Below are positions 48,799 through 60,892 of a stretch of 64,000 nt of DNA, one piece after another; position 1 is the stretch's first letter; the number at the start of each line of letters is the position of its first letter. This DNA comes from Lactuca virosa. Its lineage: Eukaryota; Streptophyta; Magnoliopsida; Asterales; Asteraceae. A program made the translations under genes and the position numbers. The stretch spans positions 76,623,976 through 76,687,975 of the forward strand of contig CAKMRJ010004445.1 in assembly GCA_928212115.1 (NCBI GenBank). Direction: 5' to 3'. The notes under the pieces were generated by a model, which ran no database searches, was not told the origin of the DNA, and saw only the letters and a list, made by a program, of their open reading frames with translations.

Positions 48799-49309
48799 TG
48801 TGACACCCCCATTTTCATGGCCAGAAAAGACCAATTTTGTTTATGCTTTATAAAAATCATAGTACTTCTTTTGATTAAAATGTTGCTGAATTTGTTCCCA
48901 GTAAAACATGATAAATGTGTTATCAAAGTATTTCCGAAGAAATGTATTTTTATTCCTTTTAAAATCTTGGGATGTCATCGTCAGTACAGAAACATAAGCA
49001 TAAACAGAACTTACATTCATTTACACTAGTGATCTACATCTTTTTTAAATCCCCCAGTGTAAAGTAGCTTCATATCGACACCTGTGATATAAGTAAGCTG
49101 AAGTGGGTCAGGTTGGGAAACGTGTTGAGTACATAGGGTTTTCAACCCACAATAATATAATTATTATGTTTAATCATCAAACAATCAACCCGATTACCCA
49201 TCCCCATTATCTTCTTTATTCTTAAGGATTACCCTAAGAATCAGTTATCCTTCATTGATTCATTCCTAAGGTTTATCCTAGGGAATCCACGCGAAGTCCA
49301 TTACTGCTA

Positions 49310-49500
49310 ATGTCATCTATTAGGCGCAGCTGCCAATATTATCCTTTAGGCGCAGCTGCCAGGATTGTGTTGTTCTCAACTAGGCGCAGCTGCCAATGTC
49401 ATCTATTAGGCACAGCTGCCAGGATTATGATGTTCTCTATTAGGCGCAGCTGTCGATATTATCCTATAGGCGCATCTGCTAGGATGTTTAGTGTACATCA
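49310..49500 (-). repeat. TE14 LTR minisatellite 1 (GGCGCAGCTGCC)
   Basis: About six units carry TAGGCGCAGCTGCCA with a CAGCTG palindrome core. The matching array in the other LTR is at about 54350-54545. Confidence 0.88.
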
Positions 49501-49669
49501 CGTTTCAAAATTATCTACAGGTTGTGGTGCAACTGCCAATATTCATTTATATCATCTTTCACACCTCATCATTTATCTACCCATGTTCTACCCAACACTT
49601 TTGTAGATATAAAATACATCTATAACTTTAGATTCGGAGAAAAAAAGTTCAGAACTGAAAACAAAATAC

Positions 49670-50160
49670 GTCTACTGTCCAGATATGAAGAAAAAGGTTC
49701 ACATCTGTAAACAAAGTACATCTACAGCCTGGATCTGAAGAAAAAGGTTCAGATCTGTAAACATAGTACATCTACAGCCTAGATCTGAAGAAAAGGGTTC
49801 AAATCTATAAACAAAGCACATCTACAGCCTAGATCTGAAGAAAAAGGTTCAAATCTATAAACAAAGTACATCTACAGCCTATATCTGAAGAAAAAAGTTC
49901 AGATCTATAAACAAAGTACATCTACAGCCTAGATCTGAAGAAAAAGGTTCAAATCTATAAACAAAGTACATCTACAGCCTAGATCTGAAGAAAAAAGTTC
50001 AGATCTGTAAACAAAGTACATCTACATCCTAGATCTGAAGAAAAAAGTTCAGATCTGTAAACAAAGTACATCTACAGCCTAAATCTGAAGAAAAAGGTTC
50101 AGATCTGTAAAGAAAGAAGTTAGATCTTTCATCCTACATAGATCTCAAAGTATAAAATAC
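49670..50160 (-). repeat. TE14 LTR minisatellite 2 (50-bp unit)
   Basis: About nine units contain AGATCTGAAGAAAAAGGTTC and AAAGTACATCTACAGCCT. The paired array is at about 54713-55200, with some units shortened. Confidence 0.92.
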
Positions 50161-51255
50161 ATATACAACTTAGATCTTAAAAACAAAGAAGTTTAAATCT
50201 GTCATCTAGCACGGATCTCAAGTAGATATGCACACATAACACGTAATTTATATAAAATACTTCATATCTATGTGTAAGATGAAAGTAACTATGCACTCAC
50301 CTGATAAGGAGTGATTTGAACAACACTTCTCTTCTTAAAATAATCTTCTTTGACGAAACCGGGAAGTTTGCTTGAAAACTGAGCTCCGCGGGGGCAGAGT
50401 TTCAAACCAAAAAACTCGTTTTCTCGGAGACTCCGGGCTCTCCGAGGCTTTCTTCAAGTGCTAGGGAAGTTTCCTAGGCTTTTGGGGGGTTTGGGGAGTT
50501 AGAGAGAGAGTTTAGAGAGAGAAAGTGAAGGTTGAAGGTGTGAGAGATGAGCTTCCCCCGACACTCCATTTATAGGCTGTGAAACAGCTCTACTCGACGA
50601 GTTGGTACTTCTACTCGTCGAGTTCAGGCCAGGTGTCACCATTCTGGTGGCAAAACGTGGGTGGCCAACATTGTGCTACATTACCCCTTTTGCAGCAGCA
50701 TCCTGCCGACTTCTAAACCCCGTAACTTTCGCATACGAGCTTCGTTTTCGACGTTCTTTATATCCACACGTAGGTAAAAAGAAGATCTACAACTTTCCTT
50801 TTGACTCTGTCGGCTAATTCTTCATTGATCTTAAATTTAACAGTAGGAGGAGATTATACTGTTAAATAACCGCGTAAAATTCATAACTTCTACACACGAG
50901 CTTCGTTTTCGTCTGTCTTTTTATCGTTGAGCTCCTATTAATGAGATCTTTAACTCTCATTTAGGTTGCGTAGGCCAAAAACCTCTCGAACTAAAATTCG
51001 AGTTTCGGGCCGTACACTGGTATGCCAAATCTTAGAAAATTCATAACTTCCTCATACGAAGTCAGATTTGGGCGTTCTTTTTTTGTATGTTCTCGGTTTA
51101 ATGTATGCTACAACTTTTGTTTAGATCACTAAGGCTAAAAAGTCCTCTATCGTAAATTCACTATTTATGTCTCCCGGTGCCGTGCCGGTTTTTCGAAAAG
51201 TCGTTTTCGACCCTATTATCTCTAAATTGACTAGCCCGGATCTACGAGCGTTACA

Positions 51256-51270
51256 ATTATCTCCCCCTTA
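51256..51270 (-). promoter_or_regulatory. TE14 polypurine tract
   Basis: The minus strand reads TAAGGGGGAGATAAT adjacent to the 3' LTR. Confidence 0.88.
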
Positions 51271-52228
51271 GGATGATTACGTCCCAGAATCATCAACGAA
51301 ACAGGGCTCACATGATGATTCCATACGTTATCTCTTCATCCTAAGTAATAACCGTAACTTTGATGTTTCTTCGAACGAGTATCTAATTCTAAGATTTCCT
51401 GACTGCAGGCGGTGCTCGATCTTGCACCTGCTCCCTATCTCACGTTAGACTCCAGATTATGCTTCAAGTCACAATCTCGATCCTTACTGGAGACTGCTTC
51501 TTCTTCTTAACAATCTTAAAATAAGTTATTCGATTTCCACAATAGACCGATGGGTTGCGTTCTAATGACCTCTCAACGTATGTTGCAATGCTTAGACTCA
51601 GGTCTCTTAGAGTCAAATTCCGGAATGGAATATACTTTTCTTCATGTTCTAATGTGATATAATCACATTTCAACATGTAGCATTTCTAGCTACCAACTTC
51701 TTTAACTATGAGCGCGATACTGCTTCGATTATCTTTTACTTCAATCTTCTTGGCTTAAGTCAGATGCTACATCGAACTTGGTTCTCTGAACCACGTAACG
51801 TACTCATCGTAGCCGGACTCAATTTGATATGACCACCAGGGTCGAAATAACAATAATTTTGTTAGTGATTAGCGAAACGATGGTAACGACATACTTGAAT
51901 AACACGGAATCAATTACTAGCTCCTTGGTAACCTTGTGACTTTCCCTGATCTAAGTGTGAGTCATGTGCTTCCGGTAGTATAGGCCTCTACTACCATTCA
52001 CACCTACTCATACTCGTCCCAAGTATTGTCTCGCAGTTTTCCAAGTCATCATACAAGAAAATCACATAACAACTTAACACACCATATAACAAAACGAAGG
52101 TTTTATATTATTCCTTGAAACGATTACATAGGTGTTTAAGTTCACCCTAGACTATGCCTCTAATAGGCTACACCATACGATACTATCCACACGGCTACTG
52201 CATAACTTGACATTTGGATATGAAGTCC
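51271..52228 (-). other. TE14 interior without gene
   Basis: No protease, reverse transcriptase or integrase motif was found. A 70-residue frame at 51464-51676 has no recognised features. Confidence 0.65.
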
Positions 52229-53445
52229 TCATCCTCGATTCCTCCCGTTGTTTTCTGTTTCGTCGAGGATCATGTGGAGTGCCCTTGGCCTTGGTGGTGC
52301 GTTTGGCCTTGCTGCCTCGTTTTTCTTTGGGTAGTCTCTAGAAATATGCCCTTCTTTGTTATATCCGTAGCACACCATCTTGTTGGACGTGCACTTGCTG
52401 GCGTAATGCCCTGTCTTTCCACATTTGTAGCAAGTCACTTCCTCGCTACATTTCCCGAAGTGTTTCTTTTTACACTTGTCGCACCATTTAGCTTCACCTC
52501 CTCCTCCTCCTTCAGACTTTGAGAATTTTCTTTCTTTGTTGGATTTTGAAGATCCTTCAAATTTCCTCTTTTCTCCCGCCTTATCCTTTTCTATACCCTT
52601 TCTCTTATCTGGGTCTCTACATTCTTAGCTGCTCTAACGGCTGTTTTTAAAGTAGTTGCCATTTTAACCGTTGGGCCAAAGTCTATTTGCAGTCCGTTAG
52701 CAAACCTATCTATCTTGGAGAGTTCAGTAGGCACCAAGTAGGGAAACAACTTCATCCTCTCAGTGAATGCGGTGGCATACTCATCGACACTCATATTCCC
52801 TTTCTTCAGGTTCTGAAACTCGTTGTTTAGGTCTATCAGATCTATCTCTGAGCAGTATTGTATTTTCAGCTGCTCCATGAAATATTCCCAAGACATCTTA
52901 CTTGCTTCTCCTTTGGGCATCGTATCTGCCAATAACTTCCACCAGCTCAATACTCCGGTCTTTAGTTGTCTGACCGCAAAGATGTTTTTCTGCTTGTTGC
53001 TACAGTCGCAACTCTCAAACACCATCTCCATTTCGGAGATCCAGTCCATAATCTCAACAGGCTTCGGGCTTCCTGAGAGACTCGGTGGTTTTGCTCTCAA
53101 GAAGTTCTTATACGTCCGCCCATCCTTGTCGTTTCCCCTCTCCGGGCCATTTCTTCGTTCTCCTTGAGTCCCAGCTTGACTCACAGGGCGGGTGTAGTTT
53201 CCTTCCTCCGATTGCTCGTGGACCAGTTCAGGTTGTACGATCGGTATTATAGCTTCCTCTCGGTTCTGTTGAAGTAAGCGTCTGGTCTCCTCCATTTAAC
53301 GATCCAACATTATTTGGATCATCGCTTGTACTCCGGCCATAGTGATTGGCTCAGGAGCGGCTACCACAACATGTATTTTCTCAATTACTGGGGGTTGATT
53401 CATGTTTCCGTTCGCATTCCCGACTCCGCTTCGGGTTCTTTCCAT
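52229..53445 (-). pseudogene. gag: Ty3/gypsy gag of TE14, broken
   Basis: The start is the ATG at 53445-53443 (MERTRSGVGN), followed in frame by a TAA at 53298-53296 and then the main body. The gag domain includes IMDWISEMEMVFESC, GVLSWWKLLAD and FQNLKKGNMSVDEYATAF. A frame change occurs near 52591. The tail has CDKCKKKHFGKC, an intact CCHC knuckle CYKCGKTGHYASKC and a second knuckle reading CYGYNKEGHISRDYP, in which two cysteines are tyrosines. It would package element RNA if intact. Confidence 0.85.
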
Positions 53446-53821
53446 TTCGATCTATACACCAAATCAGACGTTCGGTGTGTAATGACGAGAATTAAGATAG
53501 GAAAGATTCGACGTGTAATTCTCCCTATCACTCCGAAAAGTTACATGCCAGTTCTAATACCGTAATCAAACGTTTAGAAATCTGAACACATAAAATTTCC
53601 AGATCCGGTCGGCAACAGACCATAGATCTGATCATATAACGCATATCATAAACCATTTAGAACATAAAAGCATGTTAGGCATTTTCCCTAAATAAGCTAG
53701 TGCTTGTGTCTATTCAGATGTACTACCTAAAATATATTAGACACACTCCTCACAATCATCGCTTAGCATTCTAAGTTTAAGTCTAGAAATAAATCCTTAT
53801 TCCTAGTTCGCTTAAACTAAC
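53446..53821 (-). other. TE14 leader
   Basis: Non-coding sequence between the primer-binding site and gag. Nothing else is seen. Confidence 0.6.
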
Positions 53822-53833
53822 GCTCTGATACCA
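53822..53833 (-). promoter_or_regulatory. TE14 primer-binding site
   Basis: The minus strand reads TGGTATCAGAGC, two bases from the LTR. Confidence 0.92.
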
Positions 53834-53835
53834 AC

Positions 53836-56434
53836 TATGACATCCCCATTTTCACGGCCAGAAAAGACCGATTTTGTTTATGCTTTATAAAAATCATAGT
53901 ACTTCTTTTGATAAAAATGTTGCGGAATTTTGTTCCCAGTAAAACATGATAAATGTGTTATCAAAGCATTTCCGAAGAAATGTATTTTTATTCCTTTTAA
54001 AACCTTGGGATGTCAACGTCAATACATAAACATAAGCATAAACAGAACTTACATTCATTTACACTAGTGATCTACATCTCTTTTAAAATCCCTCAGTGTA
54101 AAGTAGCTTCATATTGACACAAGTGATATAAATAAGCTGGAGTGGGTCAGGTTGGGAAACCTGGTGAGTACATAGCGTTTTCAACCCACAATAATATAAT
54201 TATTATGTTTAATCATCAAACAATCAACCCGATTACCCATCCGCATTATCTTCTTTATTCTTAAGGATTACCCTAAGAATAAGTTATCCTTCATTCATTC
54301 ATTCCTAAGGTTTATCCTAAGGAATACGCGCGAACTCCATTACTGCTAATGTCATCTATTAGGCACAGCTGCCAATATTATCCTTTAGGCGCAGCTGCCA
54401 GGATTGTGTTGTTGTCAACTAGGCGTAGCTGCCAATATCATCTATTAGGCACAGCTGCCAGGATTATGATGTTCTCTATTAGGCGCAACTGCCGATATTA
54501 TCCTATAGGCACATCTGCTACGATGTTTAGTGTACATCGCGTTTCAAAATCATCTACAGGTTGTGGTGCAGCTACCAATATTCATTTATATCATCTTTCA
54601 TACCTCATCATTTATTTACCCATGTTCTACCTAACATTTTTGTAGATATAAAATACATCTATAACTTTAGATTTGGAGAAAAAAAGTTCAGATCTGAAAA
54701 CAAAATACATATACTGTCCAGATCTGAAGAAAAAGATTCAGATCTGTAAACAAAGTACATCTACAGCCTGGATCTGAAGAAAAAGGTTCAGATCTGTAAA
54801 CATAGTACATCTACAGCCTAGATCTGAAGAAAAAGGTTCAAATCTATAAACAAAGTACATCTACAGCCTAGATCTGAAGAAAAATTTTCAAATCTATAAA
54901 CAAAGTACATCTACAGCCTATTGAAGAAAAAAGTTCAGATCTGTAAACAAAGTACATCTACAGCCTAGATCTGAAGAAAAGGTTCAAATCTATAAATAAG
55001 TACATCTACAGCCTAGATCTGAAGAAAAAGTCAGATCTGTAAACAAAGTACATCTACAGCCTAGATCTGAAGAAAAAAGTTCAGATCTGTAAACAAAGTA
55101 CATCTACAGCCTAGATCTGAAGAAAAAGATTCAGATCTGTAAAGAAAGAACTTAGATCTTTCATCCAACAAAGATCTCAAAGTATAAAATACATATACAG
55201 CTTAGATCTTAAAAACAAAGAAGTTTAAATCTTTCATCTAGCACGGATCTCAAGTAGATATGCACACAAAAACACGTAATTTATATAAAATACTTCATAT
55301 CTATGTGTAAGATGAAAGTAAACTATGTACTCACCTGATAAGGAGTTATTCGGACAACACTTCGCTTCTTAAAATAATCTTCTTTGACGAAACCAGGAAG
55401 TTTGGTTGAAAACCGGGCTCCGTGCGGGCAGAGTTTCAAACCGAAAAACTCTTTTTCTCGGAGACTCCGGGCTCTCCGAGGATTTCTTCAAGTGCTAGGG
55501 AAGTTTCCTAGGCTTTTGGGGGGGGGGGGGGGGTTTGGGGAGTTAGAGAGAGAAAGAGAGAGAGTTTAGAGAGGAAAGTGAAGGTGAAGTGTGAGAGAGA
55601 GATTCCCCCGACACTCCATTTATGGGGTGTGGTGATAGCTCTACTCGACGAGTTGGTACTTCTACTCGTCGAGTTCAGGCCAGGTGTCACCATTCTGGTG
55701 GCAGAACGTGGGTGGCCAACATTGTGCCACGTCACCCCTTTTGCAGCAGCACCTTGCCGACTTTTAAACCCCGTAACTTTCGCATACGAGCTCCATTTTC
55801 GATGTTGTTTATATTCACGCGTAGGTAAAAACAAGATCTACAACTTTCCTTTCGACTCTGTCGGCTAATTCTCGACCGATCTTAAATTTAACACTGGGAG
55901 GAGATTATACTGTTAAAAGACCGCGTAAAATTCATAACTTCTACACACGGGCTTCATTTTCGTCTGTATTTTTATCGTTGAGCTCCTATTAATGAGATCT
56001 TTAACTCTCATTTAGGTTGTGTAGGCCAAAAACCGCTCGAACTAAAATTCGAGTTTCGGGCCGTGCATTGGTATGTCAAATCTTAGAAAATTCATAACTT
56101 CCTCATACGAAGTCAGATTTGGGCGTTATTTTTTTGTATGTTCTCGGTTTAATGTATACTACAACTTTTGTTTAGATCACCAAGTCTAAAAAGTCCTCTA
56201 TCATAAATTCACTATTTACGTCTCCCGGTGCCGTGCCGGTTTTGCCGAAAAACTTCGACAGGCCATAACTTCTTAGTTATAAATCGGATTTCGGCGTTCT
56301 TTATATGTACGGAACCCTTGAGACATATTCTACAACTTGGTTAAGATTATTTATTCTAAATAATATTTTGTCGAAAATTTGTTTTCGACCCCTATTATCT
56401 CTAAATTGACTAGTCCGGATCTACGGGCGTTACA
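53836..56434 (-). repeat. TE14 5' LTR
   Basis: It is homologous to 48799-51255 throughout. The first bases read TATGACATCC against TGTGACACCC in the partner. It carries the same palindrome pair (about 55640-55675), donor-like site (about 55338-55326) and both minisatellites. A G homopolymer lies at about 55518-55533. Short ORFs are chance. Confidence 0.92.
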
Positions 56435-56439
56435 GAAGA

Positions 56440-56700
56440 CCTTCGACATATGCAACTCTCTTAACTGTGAACTTCCCATTTGTGACTTTACCATATCCTT
56501 TCACCTAACACTTATGATGTTCCCAATTTGAACGACTCCTGCATTCTCCAAACTTCAATAATCACGTAAATTCTCCTTCTTGCCAGTCATGTGACGAGAG
56601 CAACCACTATCAATGTACCATTTATCATCATATTGCTCGTCACATAGAACCTGTAATTAATGAAAGAATTTAGGTACCCAAGGTTGTTTGGGTCCTTGGT
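56440..56700 (-). pseudogene. pro: Copia protease of TE12
   Basis: The minus strand encodes WYIDSGCSRHMTG at about 56585-56623, with the DSG active site intact. Stops lie on both sides of it. The region is cut at 56435 by TE14. This aspartic protease would release gag and pol products. Confidence 0.85.
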
Positions 56701-56772
56701 TATTAGCTTTGAAAACCGAGTGAAATGAAGAACCTAAAACCCAATTACAAACTTTTGATTTGAAAGTGTCAA

Positions 56773-59076
56773 TTAAGTCGACATCATTAGGTAAAGGAGC
56801 AGAAACATAAGTTTTCGAAGGTTTAGATTGTCACTGACATTCTCCTTTTTGTCCTCAGGGTGGTTTGCAACAGGTTTAGCTTTCGAAACTGGTTTCCATG
56901 TTTTCATAGGAATATTTGATTCTTTGGAAGAGGAGCTTCTATTGGAAGAATCATTCATATATTTCTCATATGCATCGTGAATTTGTTGTTGGGAATACTT
57001 ACGAGATTGAAACATATTTCATTGTCCTTCAAGCCAATGATCGATATTATTCACATTTGACGAACCCTTTGTGTATGACACTTTCGAATTCTTCTTCCCA
57101 GAAGGATTTGGAAAATTTTGTTCTTGAGGTATAAACTTTGCAGTTTTTGAGGATTTATCATACACAACTGTTTGATGGTTTGCAAGCTTTCGAACATTTT
57201 CAGATTTTCGATCATCCTCAAATTTTCGAACATTCTCAAATTTTCTAACATTCTCTGATTTTCGAACATTCTCAAATTTTCTGACGTTCTCAAATTTTCG
57301 AACACTTTCATATTTTGGAACATTTTCAAATTTTTGAACATTTTCAAATTTTCGAATATTTTCAAATCGACGAGAATTATCGAAATATCGACCTGCTGTA
57401 TTTGAAGAAAATCGATTTGGATTGTTTGTTGGCTTTGAAAACTTTGGTTGGCTTTGAAAATTCTGTTGTTTATCATTTGTTGTAAAAGTTGTTGTTTTTG
57501 AAAACTTCACATAATCATTTTGAGAATTAGAAGAAATTGGTTGAGCGGGATTTTCCGTTTTATCCGAAAGTTTTGAAAACTTATTTTGTACAGGTTTGAA
57601 CAACTCATTTTCAAACACTTTCTTGGTAGGTGTTTTTGATTCCTTTTCATTAGACACAACTTGCCAACAAATTTTCTTTCTTTCCTGTCTTTTCGAAATT
57701 CCATGTTCCTTCGAAAATTTTTCAACACGATCCTTAAATTCGTTTGAATTAAGTTTCACATTCTCGTTTATTTCTTTAGATTCTTGTTTCAAACATTCTT
57801 TAGCATTTGCTTGTTTTTCAATCCATTTTCGTTGTGGTTTTTGTCTTTGAAAAATATACGAATTCTTTGTCAGATTATTTTTGACAGTGCTTTGATTTGA
57901 AAAGAATCCTTCGTCTGATGTTTTCGTGTTGTCATCTTCGACAATTTTGGTGAACTATGGTTTGATGTATTCAACATTTCCAGTAGTGACAAACACTTGA
58001 TTTGGAAATACAACATCATCTGTACACTTAAAATTTGGATACACCACTTGATTTGTTTCCAAATAATGAGCTCCTTTTTCAGAAAAATCTTTGTCGAAAT
58101 TTTCAGTGTCTCCAAACACTTGATCAACAACAATTCGTGGAATGGTTGTTTCGTTTGAAACAAGATTTTTACGCTTAGATTTGTTTGAAATTTGTTCTTC
58201 ATCCTCATCATCACTACTATCCGTTTGACTATCTCTGACACTCACATTTTCGAAATCAAAACCTTTCGAAATTGAGGGTTTGTCAGTGGAAACCTTAACC
58301 AACGAATCATTACATTTTTCTTTTCCTTTAGACTTAGATGTGACATTAATGACAGACAACTGTGAACAATCGACACTTTCCTCTTCCTCAATTTCACTGA
58401 TTTCGCTAAAACTATCAGAATTATCATCGACATCAGTGAAATTAGATTGAGAGTCAAGTTTCGAATTCTCAGTTCTTTTCAAAATGTTGATATGTTCATT
58501 TTTGGTTAAGGTATCATTCACAATGTCAACAAGTTCATCAGCATTCAAATATTCATCTATTTTAACAATACCATAAGCAAATCGATTATCAGGCACTTTA
58601 TCGAAGTCTGCTATGGTTTTCTCACAATCATAAGACAAGCTATCAATTTTCTCTCTTTTGAATGCTAGAAAAGGTAATAACTTTCTATGTTGTTCTTTGC
58701 TAATATCAGACGAATGATGAAAAGCAGTGAATTTTGCATATAAACGCTTTGCAGAATTACAGTATATATTTCTTTGAGCTAACAACATTTTAACATCACT
58801 GCTTAACGAATCCGTATCACACATGATATTTGTAATCTGCAATTCTAAACTCTCAATTCTTATTTTCTTGGCATCTAACTGCTTATGTACTTCTGTCAAC
58901 TGAGAAGTTGATTTCTTAGCCTCGTTGCTAGCAGAGATAACCAAAGCATCGAAATAAGCAACAGTATCATCAAAAGCAATTAATTCAGAATCATATGCAC
59001 TCAAAGGAATATTAAAAGATTGAAGAATAGAAAGTACCTTGGTGGTCATTGGTGATTTGTCAGAACTTTTAGTCAT
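56773..59076 (-). pseudogene. Gag-protease linker with coiled coil and FENVRK repeats (TE12)
   Basis: One frame from 59076 to 56773 is interrupted by TAG near 57957, other stops up to 57792 and TGA near 57018. The first part is rich in heptad-like segments (for example KKIRIESLELQITNIM), followed by acidic stretches (SEISEIEEEE, DSSDDEDEEQ). The last part repeats RKFENV about ten times (about 57160-57380). Its role is unknown. Such linkers occur in large gag proteins of some Copia elements. Confidence 0.7.
57160..57390 (-). repeat. FENVRK-coding tandem repeat
   Basis: Units of 18 to 24 bases around CTCAAATTTTCGAAC (plus strand) repeat about ten times with small variations. Confidence 0.85.
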
Positions 59077-60393
59077 GAACGACCTGTCACCTCTTCGTCA
59101 GATTCATCCTCAAATTTCGCAAACATGGCTCCATGCGTAGGCTTACGCATTTCTTCGTCGTCCGATCCTGAAGACCATATCTGATAAGTTCCTTCATTCT
59201 CATCATCGACCTCTCCCTTTGCCACCAGTGACATTCCTTTCGCCTTTGCCCTTACTTCTTCCAACCTCTCAACGTAATAGGCTTCCTCCTTCACATTGTT
59301 TTTCTTCTCATCCTTTTTACGATGTTGACTATCACTAGCCATATGATTGGCTCCTTGGCAATAATTAGAATCAATTCCTGAATCACCTTTAATCTTCTTC
59401 TCAACTTTTGTCTCTTCTTTCTCTATTTCCTTTTTCTCACTTTTCTTCTTCTCTTCTCCTCTAGCCTTCGACAGAAATCTTCCTTTCACATCAAAAATTT
59501 TTTGACTTTGAATTGAACGGTTTCTTGAAAAATTTCTTGACTTTATTATTTGAATAAAAAGCAACAGCCTCATCATCCGAATTAACAATAAACCCTTCTT
59601 CATCAGAATTCTCTGCTTCAACCTGTTCCTTTTCCGAAACTTTCATCACTAAAGTTAATGGTCCGCCCAAGCTTAATTTCGATTCTTCAGCCATCTCATT
59701 TACGTCGCCTTCGTGAGTCTTTAGCAGTTTATACAAATCATTCAATGATGATGTGTCGAAACTCTGTTGTGTCTTCACCATTCAAGTAACATTCCTTCAT
59801 TCTTTTCGTACACCCATGATGAACTTCAAATTGAATTCCATTGTCGTCCTTGTAATGCCATGACGATGACATTTATAGATCAACTCATTCAACCTATCAT
59901 AGTAACATTCAATTGACTCACCATCTTCTTGCTTAAAATCTTTTAATTCAACCAAACAGTGCTTAACCAAATTAATTTTCGTCTTCTCGCTTCCTTGAAA
60001 CTTTTCTTTAAGATTATTCCAGATTTCTTTTGCAGTTGTACAACTTTTGACATAGTTATACACAACTGGAGGCTATGCACTGCGTAACTCCCTTATACAT
60101 CGTTTTTCAAGTTTCTTCATTCGATCAGTTTGAGCATCAACACTCGTAGTACCAGATGAAGATCCAATCGGTTGAAGATTTGTCGAAAGAGTAACATTCC
60201 CAGAGATACATGACCAAATCTCTTCATCGAGTCCATTCAAGTAGTGTTGCATACGATCAGACCACTGATCATAGTATTCCGGAATGAGCATAGGAATCTT
60301 AGTTGAAGATCCTAGCAGATGAGAGTATGAAGTCATTGAGTTTAAGTTGAAGTTTGCCATTGATGTACGAATTAAATTTTTCTGAGAAATCAA
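59073..60393 (-). pseudogene. gag: Copia gag of TE12, nonsense-mutated
   Basis: The preferred start is the ATG at 60360-60358 (MANFNLNSMTSYSH); an upstream one exists at 60393. The gag domain includes YYDQWSDRMQHYLNGLDEEIW, KEIWNNLKEKFQGSEKTK and ESIECYYDRLNELIYKCHRHG. In-frame stops stand near 60073 and 59795-59780, and a one-base insertion near 59497 shifts the frame. The zinc-knuckle region reads NYCQGANHMASDSQH, lacking two of the expected cysteines. The gene is non-functional but clearly recognisable. Confidence 0.85.
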
Positions 60394-60594
60394 AGAGAAT
60401 TTGAAAGCAAATTGCTGAATTGAACAGAAAAATCAAGTAGAACACTCAATCTAACAAATCAGTTGCAGAATCGAATCACAACTGAAGATCAAGAACACTT
60501 TTCACTTCAAAAGGTGTGGAAACTTTTTGAACCAGAATTTGATTCAAAAACCTTTTGAATCAGAGTGAAAATCAGATCTCAGATTATGATTCCT

Positions 60595-60606
60595 GCTCTG
60601 ATACCA
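60595..60606 (-). promoter_or_regulatory. TE12 primer-binding site
   Basis: The minus strand reads TGGTATCAGAGC, two bases from the LTR at 60609. Confidence 0.92.
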
Positions 60607-60608
60607 AT

Positions 60609-60892
60609 TGATGAAGTGATGAATCGAGAATATATCAGAGAAATGATCAAATGAACAAAAAGAGTAAATATAATCTGGTTTTCAGCTCGTATTATGCTTT
60701 CGATTCTTACAGAGAGAAAGTAGACAAGTTGTTCTCAGACTCTTATCTAACTCTATGTAAAGTCCCTATTTATAGGAAACATGAAAGCATACAAAAAATT
60801 ACAAGGACTAAAACACTAAGCTTCGATACAAAATGCCTTGTAAAATAATATAACAAACTTCGACATATTACAACAAAACTTCGACCCTTACA
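60609..60892 (-). repeat. TE12 5' LTR
   Basis: This 284-bp LTR starts (minus strand) TGTAAGGGTCG and ends beside the primer site. About 2-3 percent substitution relative to the 3' LTR, judged by eye, suggests a relatively young insertion. Confidence 0.95.

Larger units (their letters stand above)
48799..51255 (-). repeat. TE14 3' LTR
   Basis: It starts TGTGACACCCCC and ends GAGCGTTACA. It holds a TATA box (minus strand TATAAAT, 50568-50574) and an inverted pair of the 11-bp palindrome upstream of it (about 50592-50625). A donor-like CAG/GTGAGTGCAT (about 50303-50291) and two minisatellites follow. About 140 bp near 51200 are absent compared with the other LTR (56236-56390). Confidence 0.92.
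48799..56434 (-). mobile_element. TE14, gag-only gypsy-type LTR element
   Basis: Perfect GAAGA duplications (48794-48798 and 56435-56439) flank LTRs of 2457 bp (48799-51255) and 2599 bp (53836-56434). The primer site (53822-53833) and polypurine tract (51256-51270) give minus orientation. The interior of about 2.6 kb holds only a broken gag; there is no pol. It is inserted in the pol of TE12 between protease and integrase. Confidence 0.93.
37667..60892 (-). mobile_element. TE12, SIRE/Maximus-like Copia element with extra ORF region
   Basis: Perfect TTGAC duplications (37662-37666 and 60893-60897) flank LTRs of 292 bp (37667-37958) and 284 bp (60609-60892). On the minus strand the order is LTR, primer site, gag, long linker, protease, integrase, reverse transcriptase, RNase H, a ~3.4-kb extra ORF region, polypurine tract and LTR. 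TE13 and TE14 are nested in it. Without them the element is about 13.3 kb. The SIRE-like call rests on integrase/RT motifs and the 3' extra ORF; the LTR is short for that lineage. Confidence 0.92.

Noticed and set aside
49670..50160. Regular 50-bp repeats resembling a CRISPR array
   Set aside because: Units vary along their whole length with no unique spacers. They lie in an LTR and recur in the partner LTR, so this is a minisatellite in a plant retroelement.
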